This document shows positions 11,040-21,310 of a stretch of DNA of 64,000 bases, one piece after another. A program made the translations under genes and the position numbers. How positions within the stretch are numbered: position 1 is the stretch's first letter; each line of letters starts with the position of its first letter. Location: NCBI GenBank assembly GCA_963920575.1, contig OY986973.1, positions 2,936,606 to 3,000,605 of the forward strand. The letters run 5' to 3'. The notes below the pieces were generated by a model, which was given only the letters and a program-made list of their open reading frames with translations, had not been told where the DNA came from and ran no database searches. This stretch comes from Narthecium ossifragum (taxonomy: Eukaryota; Streptophyta; Magnoliopsida; Dioscoreales; Nartheciaceae).

Positions 11040-12565
11040 TTAGAGCCAGCAACTATTCCCCATATACTGACTGGCATTGATTTAAACACACCCCTTGAAC
11101 CATGTCCTAGCGAAGACAAAGAACTAACTCAACTGGTCTAAGAGATGACGATTAACGGACTCGCATCAGAGGCCGAGGGGTAAGTTATAGAAGCACGGGT
11201 ATAATTATCATGTGTGTGTATAAAATAATTATCATATGTGTGTGTATAAAAAACTACAAACGTGTCTGAACTTACGTTCACGAGTATTTATAGGCTACGC
11301 ACGTGTACACTAGTTATGAACGTGTACACGGTTTACATGCTTTTCGCGTGTATTCCTAGCTCACAATCTTGTTCATGCACGCGTATAAATCGGAATACGT
11401 GTATGTTTTTTTTGTCCTTTTACGAGTACTGATTTTTGAACTCCTTGTACACGCAGTCATGAAGATGGGTCTGCTTTCGACACATATGACCCATACGAGG
11501 AAATATATTTTGTGAATGACTGGGTTGCTGGTAGCGACTGCGAGGAGCCATCGGAGATGCTTGACTATGATGAGGTAGATGAGTACGTTCTCAACTTCGA
11601 AACACCAAAAGCTCAAGCAACCTACTTTTTGAATGCCCCCGAGCCATATGTTGGATAGAGGTACCCTGACAAGACAAACCTTAAGTTGTCGCTCGCAAGA
11701 TACGCACCATGAAGAGAAGGTTGTCGTCTCAAGGTGAGGCACAGTCGAGAACAATGCGGAGATGTTTGAGGTGTAAAGTACTTGGGCACAACAAGAAGAC
11801 TTATAGAGCACCCATTCATCCCGATGCACCCGTACGTCTTGTAGTTGTGCCCGATACAACACCAGCTCCGTCTGCTGCATGATGTTGCGTTTATCTTGTG
11901 TGTATTGTATGGTGCAGCTAGTGTAGTACACCTTTTGATGTAATGTAAAAACCAGTCATTTTGGCACTACATGTGTATTTTTTTTATGACCATACGTGTA
12001 TTTTTTGAAAAACGCGTGTAGCCAGCAACTATTCCCCGTATACTTGATGACATTGATCTGAACACACCTCTCGAACCATGTTTAGACGGAGACGAAGAAT
12101 TAGCTGAACTGGTGGAAGAGATGACAATTAACGGACTCCCACCGGAGGCCGAGGGGTAAGTTATAGAAGCGCTGGTATAATTATAAGATGTGTGTGTATA
12201 AAATTCTACATACGTGTCTGAACTTCTTTTCACGAGTATTAATAGCCTACGCGCGTGTACAAAATTTATGAACGTGTACGAGGTCTACGTGCTTTTTGCG
12301 TGTATTACTAGCTCACATACGTAAAAGGATCAAAACATACACGTGTTCCGATTTATACGCGTGTGTGAGCTACTAATACACATGAAAAGCATGTAAACTG
12401 CGTGCACGTTCATAAATTTTATACACGTGCGTAGCATATAAATACTCGTGAAAATAATTTCAGAATCGTATGTAGAATTTTATACATACACATCTTATAA
12501 TTATACCCGTGCTTCTATAATTTACCCCTCGGCCTCCTGTGTGAGTTCGTTAATCGTCGGGTATC
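11040..12565. repeat. Internal direct plus inverted duplications rich in ACGTGTA/ACGCGTA
   Basis: A segment at about 11040-11400 (beginning CCAGCAACTATTCCCC and containing GAGGCCGAGGGGTAAGTTATAGAAGC) recurs in direct orientation at about 12020-12310. Part of it recurs inverted at about 12365-12565, so the last two form a hairpin with arms of about 200 bp and a centre near 12337. All copies are studded with ACGTGTA, ACGCGTG and GTGTGTATAAAA. The block GGAGGCCGAGGGGTAAGTTA ends in what looks like a splice donor. Confidence 0.7.
11440..11882 (+). pseudogene. MuDR-type transposase C-terminal remnant with degenerate zinc knuckle
   Basis: Two short readable pieces lie in plus orientation inside the MULE. 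The first (about 11460-11658) is acidic (GSAFDTYDPYEEIYFVNDW...). The second (about 11705-11880) is basic (KRRLSSQGEAQSRTMRR), followed by CLRCKVLGHNKKTY. That matches the C-x2-C-x4-H-x4-C knuckle at the end of MuDR-type transposases, with the last Cys replaced by Tyr. No DDE core or SWIM domain is present. Only the far C-terminus survives and the element is non-autonomous. Confidence 0.55.
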
Positions 12566-12764
12566 TCGTATGTTAAGAACAACTCAACGTCAATAGGAGA
12601 TAGATTGCTGAGAACGTAAAAATGAGCCTTCAGTTGAGCAAGAGTAAGGTCCAACGAGAACTTGTCGATCGTGGAAATACTCCCAAATAATATGGATTGC
12701 GCTCATGATTTATAACATGTCCGTTGAAATGGCAATGCAGTGGAATGCTTCTCATTACCTTGCA

Positions 12765-13112
12765 TGTGTGGAGTGCTCTCTCCGGTGAACTATTTTGGTG
12801 AAAGTAGAGAAGTGGAGACAGTGAAAAGGGATGAGAGAATAAAAGAGAATAGTGGTTAGGGAGAAGAGAAGAGGAGACAGTAGAGAGGAAGAAGAAAAGA
12901 TGACAGGAGGAGCCATGCCCGGCGGGAGGGAGGAAGAGGATTCGGAAAGAAGAAGGTTTGAAAAGAAGACACATCCCGTCACATTTAATGCGACGGAATG
13001 TTTTTGTTATTTTTTATTCAAAATCATAAATGCATTAAATACGATTATGATGAGGAAAAACAAGATGCTTGATATGACCATCCATGACACGAGAGAAGAG
13101 GGGTAAAATCAT
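12765..13112 (-). repeat. Right terminal inverted repeat of the MULE
   Basis: Reverse complement of the left arm at 10570-10925. It carries a few insertions relative to the left arm, such as the extra GGAGCCATGCCCGG segment at 12909. Confidence 0.8.
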
Positions 13113-13279
13113 GATGAAAAATGTTTGCCAGCCGACCTTACTTTAGTTGGCTAGCAGCCAACCTTACCTGGCTATCCTGGATTGCCGACACGTGGCAATC
13201 CAGGTTGTGAAATCAACGGTGCAAATGTGCTTCACCCCTTCACCCACTTTAATTGCCTAAGCCCATTGAGAGCTTTCAA

Positions 13280-13720
13280 TGCTTCACCTAAGCCCGGCGG
13301 CTCCTCCACCGGACCTCCTCTCGACGGCTCCTCTACCCGAAACTCCTCCCTGTGGCTCCTCCACCCAGCCCTCCTCCTCCCGGCGCCTCCTCCACTCGGA
13401 CCTCCTCCCAGCGCCTCCTCCACACGGAGCTCCCTCCATCGATCTACGCATCTCATGGCGGCTCCTCCACCCGGACCCCCTCCTCCCGGCTTCTCCACCT
13501 GGACCTCCTCCCGGCTTCTCCACCTGGACCTCCTCCTCCCGACTCCTCCACCCGGATCTCCATCGATCTATGCATCTCCCAGCGGCTCCTCCATCGGCAT
13601 CACCCCTTCTCCATCGGCGGCAGCGACTCCTCCATCGATGTAGCCATCACCCCTCCTCCATCGGCGGCAACGGCTCCTCCATCGATCTAGCTCGCAGCGG
13701 ATCTTCTTGCTCCAGGCGCT
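13280..13720 (+). repeat. GC-rich Pro/Ser-coding minisatellite (left copy)
   Basis: Imperfect tandem units of about 20-40 bp containing CGGCTCCTCCACCCGGACCTC, with recurring CCATCGATCTA(C/T)GCATCTC landmarks. All three plus frames are open over several hundred bases because of composition alone. The predicted Pro/Ser/Gly-rich peptides have no domain. The same units occur inverted at 18090-18480. Confidence 0.75.
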
Positions 13721-14285
13721 TGCAACGAAGCTCCTTGCCAAACCCCCCCATCGATCTCGGTGAGCGGCGGACGCCCTCCACCCGACATCCGGTTTCAACC
13801 TCCATCATTCTCTGGCGAAAGGCTTCCACTGCAGTGCTGCCGGTGCTCTCCGATTGACATCAACCTCAGGTTTGGGAAAAAAATTTTCTTTCTTTATATG
13901 GTTTCGTACTTTTTGTTGGATTTTTAGCGATTTTTGGTGATTGACGGTGCTCTCCGATTGAAAACAAGCAATATGCTAGATTTCTTTTCTCCGATTGAAT
14001 GATTGCCGGTGCTCTCCGATTGAAAGTTTTTTGATTTCCTGGTTAAAACATGTCTGCGAATTCTTGATCTTGAATTTCTAAGTGAGTTTGTTTGAATAGT
14101 GCTTCATCAAAATTATATTAGTGTCAAATATTCTTGCTGTGCTCAACTTGGAATCCATCTTCAGTAATTAATCCTATATGTGCTCTATCATAGGGAAGTA
14201 GTTATGTTCTTGGTTGAGCATTAATGTTCTTAACTATTCAAACATGTGGAAGCTTCTCCAAGAGTTTGTTGGTTAAGTAATAGGG

Positions 14286-14492
14286 TTGTATCAGGAAAAA
14301 TGCATTCCGCTGAAGGAGAATAAGAGCTTTATCAAGAATGGCCCTAGTGCCAATAAATTTGAGAATGGTTCCTACCTTCTCGAGCTTTTACAATCTAAAA
14401 GAATGACAGCAGATGATATGGATCTATTGAGTGACGTTCTTTATTGTCTTAGCAATCAAGGTTTAAAATTTTGGTTTCAGATTCATGTCTAG
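14286..14492 (+). CDS. Unidentified 68-codon open frame inside the composite element
   Basis: A short peptide with normal amino-acid composition (not low complexity) containing FENGSYLLELLQSKRMTADDMDLLSDVLYCL. It could be an exon remnant captured by the surrounding element. I do not recognise the family, and there is no visible partner exon or promoter. The Pack-MULE target site is only about 130 bp downstream. Confidence 0.2.
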   Translation: MYQEKCIPLKENKSFIKNGPSANKFENGSYLLELLQSKRMTADDMDLLSDVLYCLSNQGLKFWFQIHV

Positions 14493-14631
14493 TTGGAATG
14501 CGAATTTAGGGTTATTTATAAATGAAGAAATAAGAAACATATGAGCATATATGTAGAAAAAATTCGAGGGTCGGTGTTATTTTCATACTTATTGGTATTG
14601 TCATTTTTAACTCTCGAGTTGTTATTCCTGC

Positions 14632-16001
14632 GGCTAAATTATATATTAGTACTCTGTAGTTTTGATCAACTTTTTATTTAGTCCCTGAACTTCAATTTCA
14701 TGACATTGAGTCCCTCGATTTTGTTTTTGATTCTTATGTGGACCTCCACCCTAATTTTCGTCGTCTAACTAACGGCAAAAGGGTCACGTGCGCCACGTGA
14801 CCCCCTTCCGTCAGCGTATGCGTATGCGTTTGTTGACAAGAGAATGGAAGACTTAATTGGAAACCCATACGTACCGAGATAACGCTTATGATGATTTGAT
14901 CACTGTAGAGCTCCGGCTCACTATCCTGCAAGGACAGCATGACATCAATAACAATCCTCTCCTGGTCATGATCCACCACCTTCACCATGCCGGCACCATC
15001 GTCGGCGACAGCACCACTCTGCCTTCGAAGAACACGGCGGCGCTGCTCGATGAGCTTCAGGAAAAATTCATCCTTTCGTCTCCTGAACTGCCACATCCTC
15101 TTCGCCAGCCCAGCACCTGCTCCAAACCATCTTAACATTGGTATATAGTCCCCGAGGTTGTTCACCCCCCTAATCTTAGCTCTGCTCTTGATGACCTCTC
15201 TATATTCTCTCGCTTCCTCTTTCACATCATCCTCCTCTGATCCATAGTATCTCTTACCAACTAGCATCCTCAGCAAGATGTTGAAGGTCAGCTCGGAGAA
15301 CCTAGTCCTCAGCTCCCCGCGTCGAAGGCCGGAATCATCAAGGGGTTTCTCTCGGAGAAGGGATTGGAGTAAAGAACGTGTCTCTTGGGAGCGGAGCGAG
15401 GAGGAGAGGAGGCGGGTGGAGGAGAGCAGCTGGAGGGTGACGAGGCGGCGGAGGTGGCGCCAGCGGGGGCCGTAGGGGGCCCAGACGACGGAGGTAGAGC
15501 CGTAGCCGAGGATGGTGCTGAATAATTGGACGGGGCGGTTGGCGAAGGCCACGTCGTGCGTGGTGAAGAGCTCCTCGGCTACGGCGGCGGAGGTGACGAC
15601 GAGGACGGGGCGGGAGCCGAACCGGAGGCGGAGGACAGGGCCGTACCTGGCAGAGAGCTCCGCCAGCGAGCGGTGGAGGAGGGGTTTCTTTAGGAGGTGG
15701 AGGTGGCCGATGATGGGGAGCCCCGGGAACGCCCTCGTCGGGAAACTAAGGTTCACTCACATCACCGCCCGGAAGATCACGTGCGGCGTTGTTAGATGGC
15801 GGGAAAAACTTAACGCTGACGGAAGGGGTCACGTGCGGCGCACGTGACCCCTTTTGCCGTTAGTTAGACGACGGAAACTGGGGGTGGAGGCTCACATGAG
15901 AATCAAAAACAAAATTGAGGGACTCAATGTCACGAAATTGAAGTTCAGGGACTATATAAAAAGTTGACCAAAACTACAGGATACTAATACATAATTTAGC
16001 C
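14632..16001 (-). mobile_element. Pack-MULE (1,370 bp) carrying a CYP81-like P450 exon
   Basis: The ends are GGCTAAATTA (14632) and TAATTTAGCC (16001). TIRs of about 190 bp (14632-14818 and 15808-16001) match at high identity; both contain TCAATTTCATGACATTGAGTCCCTC-like text and the internal palindrome GTCACGTGCGCCACGTGAC. The element is flanked by a perfect 10-bp direct repeat TTATTCCTGC at 14622-14631 and 16002-16011. MULEs make 9-11 bp duplications, so boundaries and superfamily are well supported. The cargo is a host gene fragment with no transposase, which defines a Pack-MULE. The conserved TIRs and perfect target duplication suggest a fairly recent insertion. Confidence 0.9.
14875..15756 (-). 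pseudogene. Captured 5' exon of a CYP81-like cytochrome P450
   Basis: The minus-strand frame reads through the N-terminal half of a plant CYP81-type P450: AFPGLPIIGHLHLLKKPLHRSLA-like proline hinge, RYGPVLRLRFGSRP, FANRPVQLFSTILGYGSTSVVWAPYG, WRHLRR, and LYSDQII near the end. It lacks the N-terminal membrane anchor upstream of the hinge. It stops at a clean splice donor (GTACGT at 14874-14869) followed by about 55 bp of intron before the left TIR. The oxygen-binding I-helix, ExxR and heme-Cys regions are absent, so any product cannot be a working monooxygenase. The frame itself is undamaged over about 290 codons. The ATG at 15756 lies in the junction and is not the native start. Confidence 0.85.
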
Positions 16002-16011
16002 TTATTCCTGC

Positions 16012-18060
16012 CATCAAACCTGAAATAGACAAATCAACAAGCACTTAATCATATAACCTATAGGCTAATCAAATGAGTATGATGCTTAATCTGTGAAATT
16101 AGCTTGCAATTGACATATTTAGATTTTAATTGGCTCAGTTCCACCCTTAATTTGTACTATCAAGACACTTGGGACCCCTATTTTCCTCAATTGGCGCAGA
16201 TTGTTAATGATGCAAAGTTGATCATGACATGATTTGTCTCACTTTACCTGTAATGAGACAAGTCATGGTTGTTTTAATTATTTAAACAGTCATGTATATA
16301 TATATATGCTAATTTATATGTTTTTCATGCAGGAATTCTAACAGAGAAGCATGTATGAGTTGTCTCATAACGACAGCGACGGAGAAATGTAATTGTGGCT
16401 TATTTTCTTGTCAAGATAGATGAGAGAACTAATGATAATTATGTAGGAGTGAAATGATGTTTTATAACATGTTACCATTGTTGTTAGATATTTATTTGTT
16501 GCTATAAGTGGAAACTATTGTAAGCAGTCGTGGAAATGTGGTCATATTGTCAATGTGAAAATGTGGTCATATGTGGAAACTATTAATGTGGTAATGGTTC
16601 TTTTTGATTCAATCCCCGAATGAGAACACTGTACCTCATTATTTTTGTTAATGTCAAACAATTGTACGCAGTTGATGCTATATCAAATATACAAAGGAAG
16701 TGTTGTCAAATTTGTTCGTGAATTCCACTTGTTCTTAATTCAATACCACGAGGGTGTACTGCCAGTTTTGTAAAAAATTTCATAAATTTTTTCGTAAATT
16801 CCACTTGTTCTTAATCTAACTAGTCTAGATTAGAGCTTATGTCCAGGGTTTGAGTACTAAGATAAGGTACATCATGATCTATCCAAGTACAGATGGGCAT
16901 TCTCTTCCAACACAGAATTGTGCTTCGGCTCTTTGACAGAAAAAGATAATCTTGACAGAAGCTTGATTGTTACATTAGCATTACATTTGAATAATTACAA
17001 AAGCTTGACGCTTGACAAAAGCTTACATTAGCATCAACCAACAGTTGCACAAAAGGAATACACATTCACACTCAAGACATGTTCACCATCAATGCAATGA
17101 CTACTACAAGCACTACAATTGTTATATACAACCCATGGACTCTGTTTTGGAGCCTTTTCACATCCATTTTCATGCCATCGGAATCTCGTTGGACAACTGG
17201 TTCTTGTACAAATACAGGATCTCCGGCTTATCCAGCCTCCCAATCATAATAGTAAACAACTACACCTTAACGTAAGCGGCCGAGGAGATGCAGATGACGA
17301 CGATTGCGACATTCTTCATTTTATTGCAAAAATAGTAAACAATAAATAAAACTAATCATAATAGTTACAATTTCCAACGCATATTACGTATAAAAATTGA
17401 TATTATAAATATACATATGGCACACAACACAGGTCTGGCTCATAGCTGTGAATCCAACTTTGGTGCAATTCTAAAAATATTGTATTACATCAATCTTGCT
17501 TGCTGGAATCAGAATTACAGTAAGCATTTTTACTTTTAAGCATGGAAATAGAATTAGTGAATTTTTTTCCCATGTGTTTGGTGTGTGATTGAACTAGGAT
17601 TTTGTTAGTAGAAAAAGATGAAAGAGATTAACAAGAAAGGTCTGAGACTCATCTACCTTCAACGACAAAATCTGGAGGGTTTGGCCTGAAACATCCATCC
17701 AAGCCATAAACAAGAAGGAAAAGAGGAAAAAGCTTTTTTGTTTTCAAATCCATTATAAACATCGGCTGGTCAATAGAGACTACTATCACATTTTCTTGAC
17801 TAACTGATCAAAAGAGGAGTTCTCATCCACATATCTATCAAAAGAAAAAAACCTATCCAACCCAATGATGTGCAGGAAAAGAATCCAATGATGATCCAAA
17901 ACACTAATCAATTGTCCAGACAACAATGTTCATTGAGCATGTGAAGCATACAACAATGTTGTGCAGGAAAAGAATCCAATGATGATCGGCAGGCATCAGA
18001 ATGAGATCATGATAGTAAGCAGGATAAGGATGTTTCTTACTACTGTATATGATCCAGCCA
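16012..18060. other. Interior of the composite element; one decayed membrane-anchored ORF
   Basis: AT-rich sequence with no intact gene. On the minus strand at about 17300-17045 a broken frame begins MSQSSSSASPRP followed by a CxC-containing stretch. After a frameshift and a stop it reads a coiled-coil-like segment (MKMDVKRLQNRVHGL) and a hydrophobic helix (YITIVVLVVVIALMVNMS) before a stop codon. That layout resembles the small GRF-zinc-finger/transmembrane proteins scattered in plant genomes, but the zinc ligands are not convincingly preserved. Confidence 0.3.
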
Positions 18061-18089
18061 CTTCAGTGTGAGTGCTTCTTCGCCATCTC

Positions 18090-18480
18090 CTCGCCGGAGA
18101 ATGATGGGGGTTGAAGCCGTTCGCCGGGTGGAGGGCGTCCACGATGGAGAAGGGGTGATCGGCAGGAGGAGGTCTGGGGAGGAGGTCTGGGTGGAGGAGC
18201 CGCCGATCTGGGGAGGAGGTCTGGGCGGAGGAGCCGCCGGGAGATGCGTAGATCGATGGAGGTCCGGGTGGAGGAGAAACCGGGAGGAGGTCTGGGGAGG
18301 AGGTCCGGGTGGAGGAGCCGCCGGGAGGAGGTCTGGGGAGGATCCGCCGGGAGATATGTAGATCGATGGAGGTCCTGGTCGACGAGAAACCGGGAGGAAC
18401 CGGGAGGAGGTCTGGGTGGAGGAGCCGAGGTCCGGGTGGAGGAGCCGCTGGGAGGAGGTCGGGTGGAGTAGCCCGCGGCG
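18090..18480 (-). repeat. GC-rich minisatellite (right copy, inverted)
   Basis: On the plus strand it reads GGAGGAGGTCTGGG and GGTGGAGGAGCCGCCGGGAG units, the complement of the 13280-13720 array. It keeps the same GATGCGTAGATCGATGGAGGTC landmark spaced through it. Any Pro/Ser- or Gly/Arg-rich frame here is compositional. Confidence 0.75.
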
Positions 18481-18672
18481 GAGGAGAGCATCGCCGGCGG
18501 GATAAGGAGAAGGGGAGATCGGTGGAGGAGAGGAGAGGTTGGCTGAGAAGAAAGGAGAAGGAAGCAGAGAAAGCAGAGAGGCGATGGGTTTTACCAGTCA
18601 AAATTGATTCAATTTTCAAAATGTGGATACGTGTTGGTTATCTATACACGCCACGTATGGTTGGCTGAATAT

Positions 18673-19052
18673 CACGGCTCTTATATGATTAAGGGTGCTT
18701 CTCGTTCCGCCTAATGTGAACATCTAGGTTCAATTTGACAAAAACTTTTGTATTTGTGCTGCCCAGCCGCGGAGGTGCTGGGAAATAATGGCCTGGGTGG
18801 GCTGGGCATTTCGATCAGAAGAATCCTTTTAAAAAAGAGGCACAGTTTTCGAGTCACTGACTAGTCTGATTAATTTGATCATAGGAGCCACTCGAAGGCA
18901 GATCTCAACATAACAATACTAATTAAAAAGAACACTCTGGACCCACTCACAGTCACCATGAGCGATCACGTGCTGTTATTGCTAATCACTACACCAGGAG
19001 AACAGTGGATTCCGACGACCACTACACCATAATGGGATTCCGGCTGCCGGAA
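18673..19052. other. 3' flank of the first UGT gene; nothing else seen
   Basis: Presumably contains the 3' untranslated region of the minus-strand UGT at 19053. No recognisable element. Confidence 0.4.
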
Positions 19053-20495
19053 CTAGTGGGACGCCGCCTCTCCCTTGTCCTCGCTACGACGACGGCGCCA
19101 CTCGAAGAGCTCCTCGACGAGCCGTAACATGTCAACGTGCGATGAACCCCCTTCTGCCACCGCAGCCCTCGCCTTCGCACCGTAGTCTTTTGCGCGCTGG
19201 CGAATCGCCTGCGCCTCCTCCCCGGCGCCCATCAAACTCTCCACCGCCCCTGCCACCGAGCCTCTCGTCAAAACTCTCTTACCATTCTCCTCCAACCGTG
19301 CCCCGATCTTCAAAAAGTCAATCACAAGCTTCTCGTTGACGAAGTGGTCGAACTCCAACGGCCACGTCGCCATGGGCAACCCGGCGCTCACTCCCTCCAG
19401 CACCGAGTTCCAGCCGCAGTGCGTCACGAACGCCCCCACGGATGGGTGATCCAAGATGAGCACTTGCGGAGCCCACTCGGTGATCACCAGCCCCCGCCCG
19501 TCTATCCTTTTCAAGAACCCTTCAGGCATCCATCCATCCACAGCCACCTCTCCGCCGCGCACCACCCAGATGAACGGGTGGCCGGAGGCCTCGAGCCCGA
19601 GAGCGATCTCGCGCAGCTGCTCCGCCGACAGCTCGCAGATGCTTCCGAAGCACATGTAGACCACCGAGCTGGCTGGCTTGGAGTCCAGCCAGCTAAACCA
19701 AGCACCAAACTCGGAGCCAGCGGGGGCTTGGTTAGCCTTGTCCCATAGAGACAGAGGACCCAAGTTCCACGCGCGCCGCCCCGGCCACTTTCTATAGTGG
19801 TCGGAGTAGTCCGGCTCCAGCTCGTAGAAGCTGTTGACGATGACGCCGTAGCTAATCTCTTCAGAAGCTCTGACCTCGGCTACGAGGTCTGGAGACTGGA
19901 AAATAGCACAGAGCTCGGGCCTCTTCATCGATACTCGGTGGGGGAGGTCGGGGACGACGAAGGGCTCGTCGTCGTTTGCCACCTTAACATGGGGCTGGTT
20001 CAACTCGACGCTGTGGTGGATGCAAAGGGGTAAGAGGCCGTTGCCGTGGTAGACTAAGCGGGGGATGCCAAGGTCTCGAGCGGTGGCGGCGGTCCACGTG
20101 AACATGGAGTCGGAGACGAGGCAGTCGGGGGGATTGGAGCGGATGAGGTCCATGAGGGGGTCTTTAAGGGAATAGAAGGCCATCATGAAGCTGACTCGTT
20201 CGGAGGTGCGGATGGCGCCCATGCTCTCGTGTCCGCCGGGGAGGAGGTGGCGGGCGGCGGAGGGGAACGGGACGAGGATGAGGTTGATGGGGTGGGCGGG
20301 TGGAGGGGAGTAGGAGTTGGCGCGGTCGATGGCGGGGCGGACGGATCGCTCGTTGCCGGGAGTGGTGATGATGGTGGCGGAGAAGCCGTGCTTGGCGAAG
20401 AGCTTGGCCATGTCGATCATGGGCAAAATGTGACCCGGGCTGAGCATGGGTAGGAAGGAGACGCGCAGTGGTGGCTTTCCGTCGCTGCTACCCAT
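19053..20495 (-). CDS. Family-1 UDP-glycosyltransferase (UGT73-like), PSPG ends in His
   Basis: A single-exon 480-residue enzyme that would transfer a sugar from a UDP-sugar to a small lipophilic acceptor in the cytosol. The N-terminal acceptor domain has the catalytic His at residue 22 (SPGHILPMIDMAKLF) and the partner Asp near residue 129 (VSDSMFTW). The PSPG donor box spans residues 341-384 (WAPQVLI...THCGWNS...FDH). The DMAKLF block and overall pattern point to the UGT73 (group D) lineage. The last PSPG residue is His384, not the usual Gln; in characterised plant UGTs Gln favours UDP-glucose and His has been linked to UDP-galactose use. Its paralogue at 27722 has Gln. GC content is very high. 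The start is supported by length and by a TATA-like element about 100 bp upstream. The acceptor cannot be predicted. Confidence 0.93.
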   Translation of the reverse strand: MGSSDGKPPLRVSFLPMLSPGHILPMIDMAKLFAKHGFSATIITTPGNERSVRPAIDRANSYSPPPAHPINLILVPFPSAARHLLPGGHESMGAIRTSERVSFMMAFYSLKDPLMDLIRSNPPDCLVSDSMFTWTAATARDLGIPRLVYHGNGLLPLCIHHSVELNQPHVKVANDDEPFVVPDLPHRVSMKRPELCAIFQSPDLVAEVRASEEISYGVIVNSFYELEPDYSDHYRKWPGRRAWNLGPLSLWDKANQAPAGSEFGAWFSWLDSKPASSVVYMCFGSICELSAEQLREIALGLEASGHPFIWVVRGGEVAVDGWMPEGFLKRIDGRGLVITEWAPQVLILDHPSVGAFVTHCGWNSVLEGVSAGLPMATWPLEFDHFVNEKLVIDFLKIGARLEENGKRVLTRGSVAGAVESLMGAGEEAQAIRQRAKDYGAKARAAVAEGGSSHVDMLRLVEELFEWRRRRSEDKGEAASH

Positions 20496-20597
20496 GGCGG
20501 TTGTGGTTTCGGCAGCGATCGACGAACTCGAGAGAGAGCGAGAGAGATACTGATCTAGATCTGAGTGTCGGAGGGAGACCGGAGACGAGATCCGAGC

Positions 20598-20605
20598 TTA
20601 TTTAA
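20598..20605 (-). promoter_or_regulatory. TATA-like element upstream of the first UGT
   Basis: TTAAATAA on the minus strand, about 103 bp before the ATG at 20495, in an otherwise GC- and CT-rich leader. It is the only plausible TATA box in the first 150 bp. Confidence 0.4.
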
Positions 20606-21119
20606 CGAGAGCTGCTTCTCGCACCCGCTGACACACCCTGCCTCCTCCGGCCCCACCCTTTCTTTTCCCCAGACACAGCCCCCTTCGGCCCCACCTCTTC
20701 TTTTCCCATCCTCCGGTTACTTTTTCTTTTTTTCTCTCAATTTTGTGTTGTTTTTTTTTGTTTTGTTTCTTTTTTTTCATGACTTTTGTTTTTTTAATCA
20801 GTTTTCTTTATTCTTTTTTTTTCATCAATTTTATTTCTTTTTTATCAGTTTTATTTTTCTTTTTGGATAAACAGTTTTTTATTATATGTTTAATATTTTG
20901 TTTACTTTTTAGTTGTAGTTTTTGAACGTCATTATTTGTAAAAATTTAAAAAGTATAAAAATTTGGATCAAAATAATATATATATATATATATATGAAAA
21001 CAACAAAAATACTAATAGTTAAAAAGCTAAAAAAGGCATTGTGTTTTGTGAGAAGTCTTTTAAGCCAATATTGATTTAGTCATGTTCATGAAAGAGTACA
21101 TGTAACAATATATATATAT

Positions 21120-21310
21120 AATTTTGATATTTTTATGATTTGAAATTTAAAATTTTTACAATTTAAAATTTAAAATTTTACAATTTGAGATTTGAAAATT
21201 GAAAATTTTAAATTTTAAGATTTGAAATTGTAAATTGTAAATTTTAAGATTTTAAATTGTAAATTTTAAATTTTAAGATTTGAAATTGTAAATTTTACGA
21301 TTTGATGCTT
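21120..21310. repeat. AT-rich imperfect tandem/palindromic array
   Basis: Words such as AAATTTTAAGATTTGAAATTG and TTTAAAATTTTTACAATTTA recur with irregular 20-30 bp spacing in both orientations. Confidence 0.6.

Larger units (their letters stand above)
10558..13115. mobile_element. Mutator-like element with TIRs of about 350 bp, decayed
   Basis: Sequence at about 10570-10920 reappears inverted at about 12765-13110 with high identity. Shared landmarks are a GATTTTACC terminus-proximal motif, CCATGGATGG, AAATGTGACGGGATGTG, a long CT-rich tract with CTTCTCCCTAACCACT, and AGTTCACCGGAGAGAG at the inner end. TIRs hundreds of bases long are the Mutator-superfamily signature. The interior holds only coding remnants (see 11440-11880) and a set of direct and inverted duplications. 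The exact ends and target duplication are not resolved; the outermost few bases differ between the arms. Confidence 0.75.
13128..18672. mobile_element. Possible large composite element bounded by inverted GC-rich arms
   Basis: The two ends of this 5.5-kb stretch share a motif in opposite orientation (left AGCCAACCTTAC..., right AGCCAACCATAC...). Each is followed inward by a GC-rich minisatellite built from CTCCTCCACCCGGACC-like units (13280-13720 plus, 18090-18480 minus). This is compatible with a degenerate MULE- or CACTA-like element whose interior was later hit by the Pack-MULE at 14632-16001. The terminal similarity is short and no target duplication is evident, so the call is tentative. 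Confidence 0.35.

Noticed and set aside
13182..13857. Overlapping Pro/Ser-rich open frames up to 192 codons
   Set aside because: All frames of a GC-rich minisatellite are open; no domain, no splice sites, and the same units occur inverted at 18090-18480.
19344..20453. Several plus-strand frames antisense to the first UGT
   Set aside because: Shadow frames of a GC-rich coding exon; the minus strand carries full UGT motifs.
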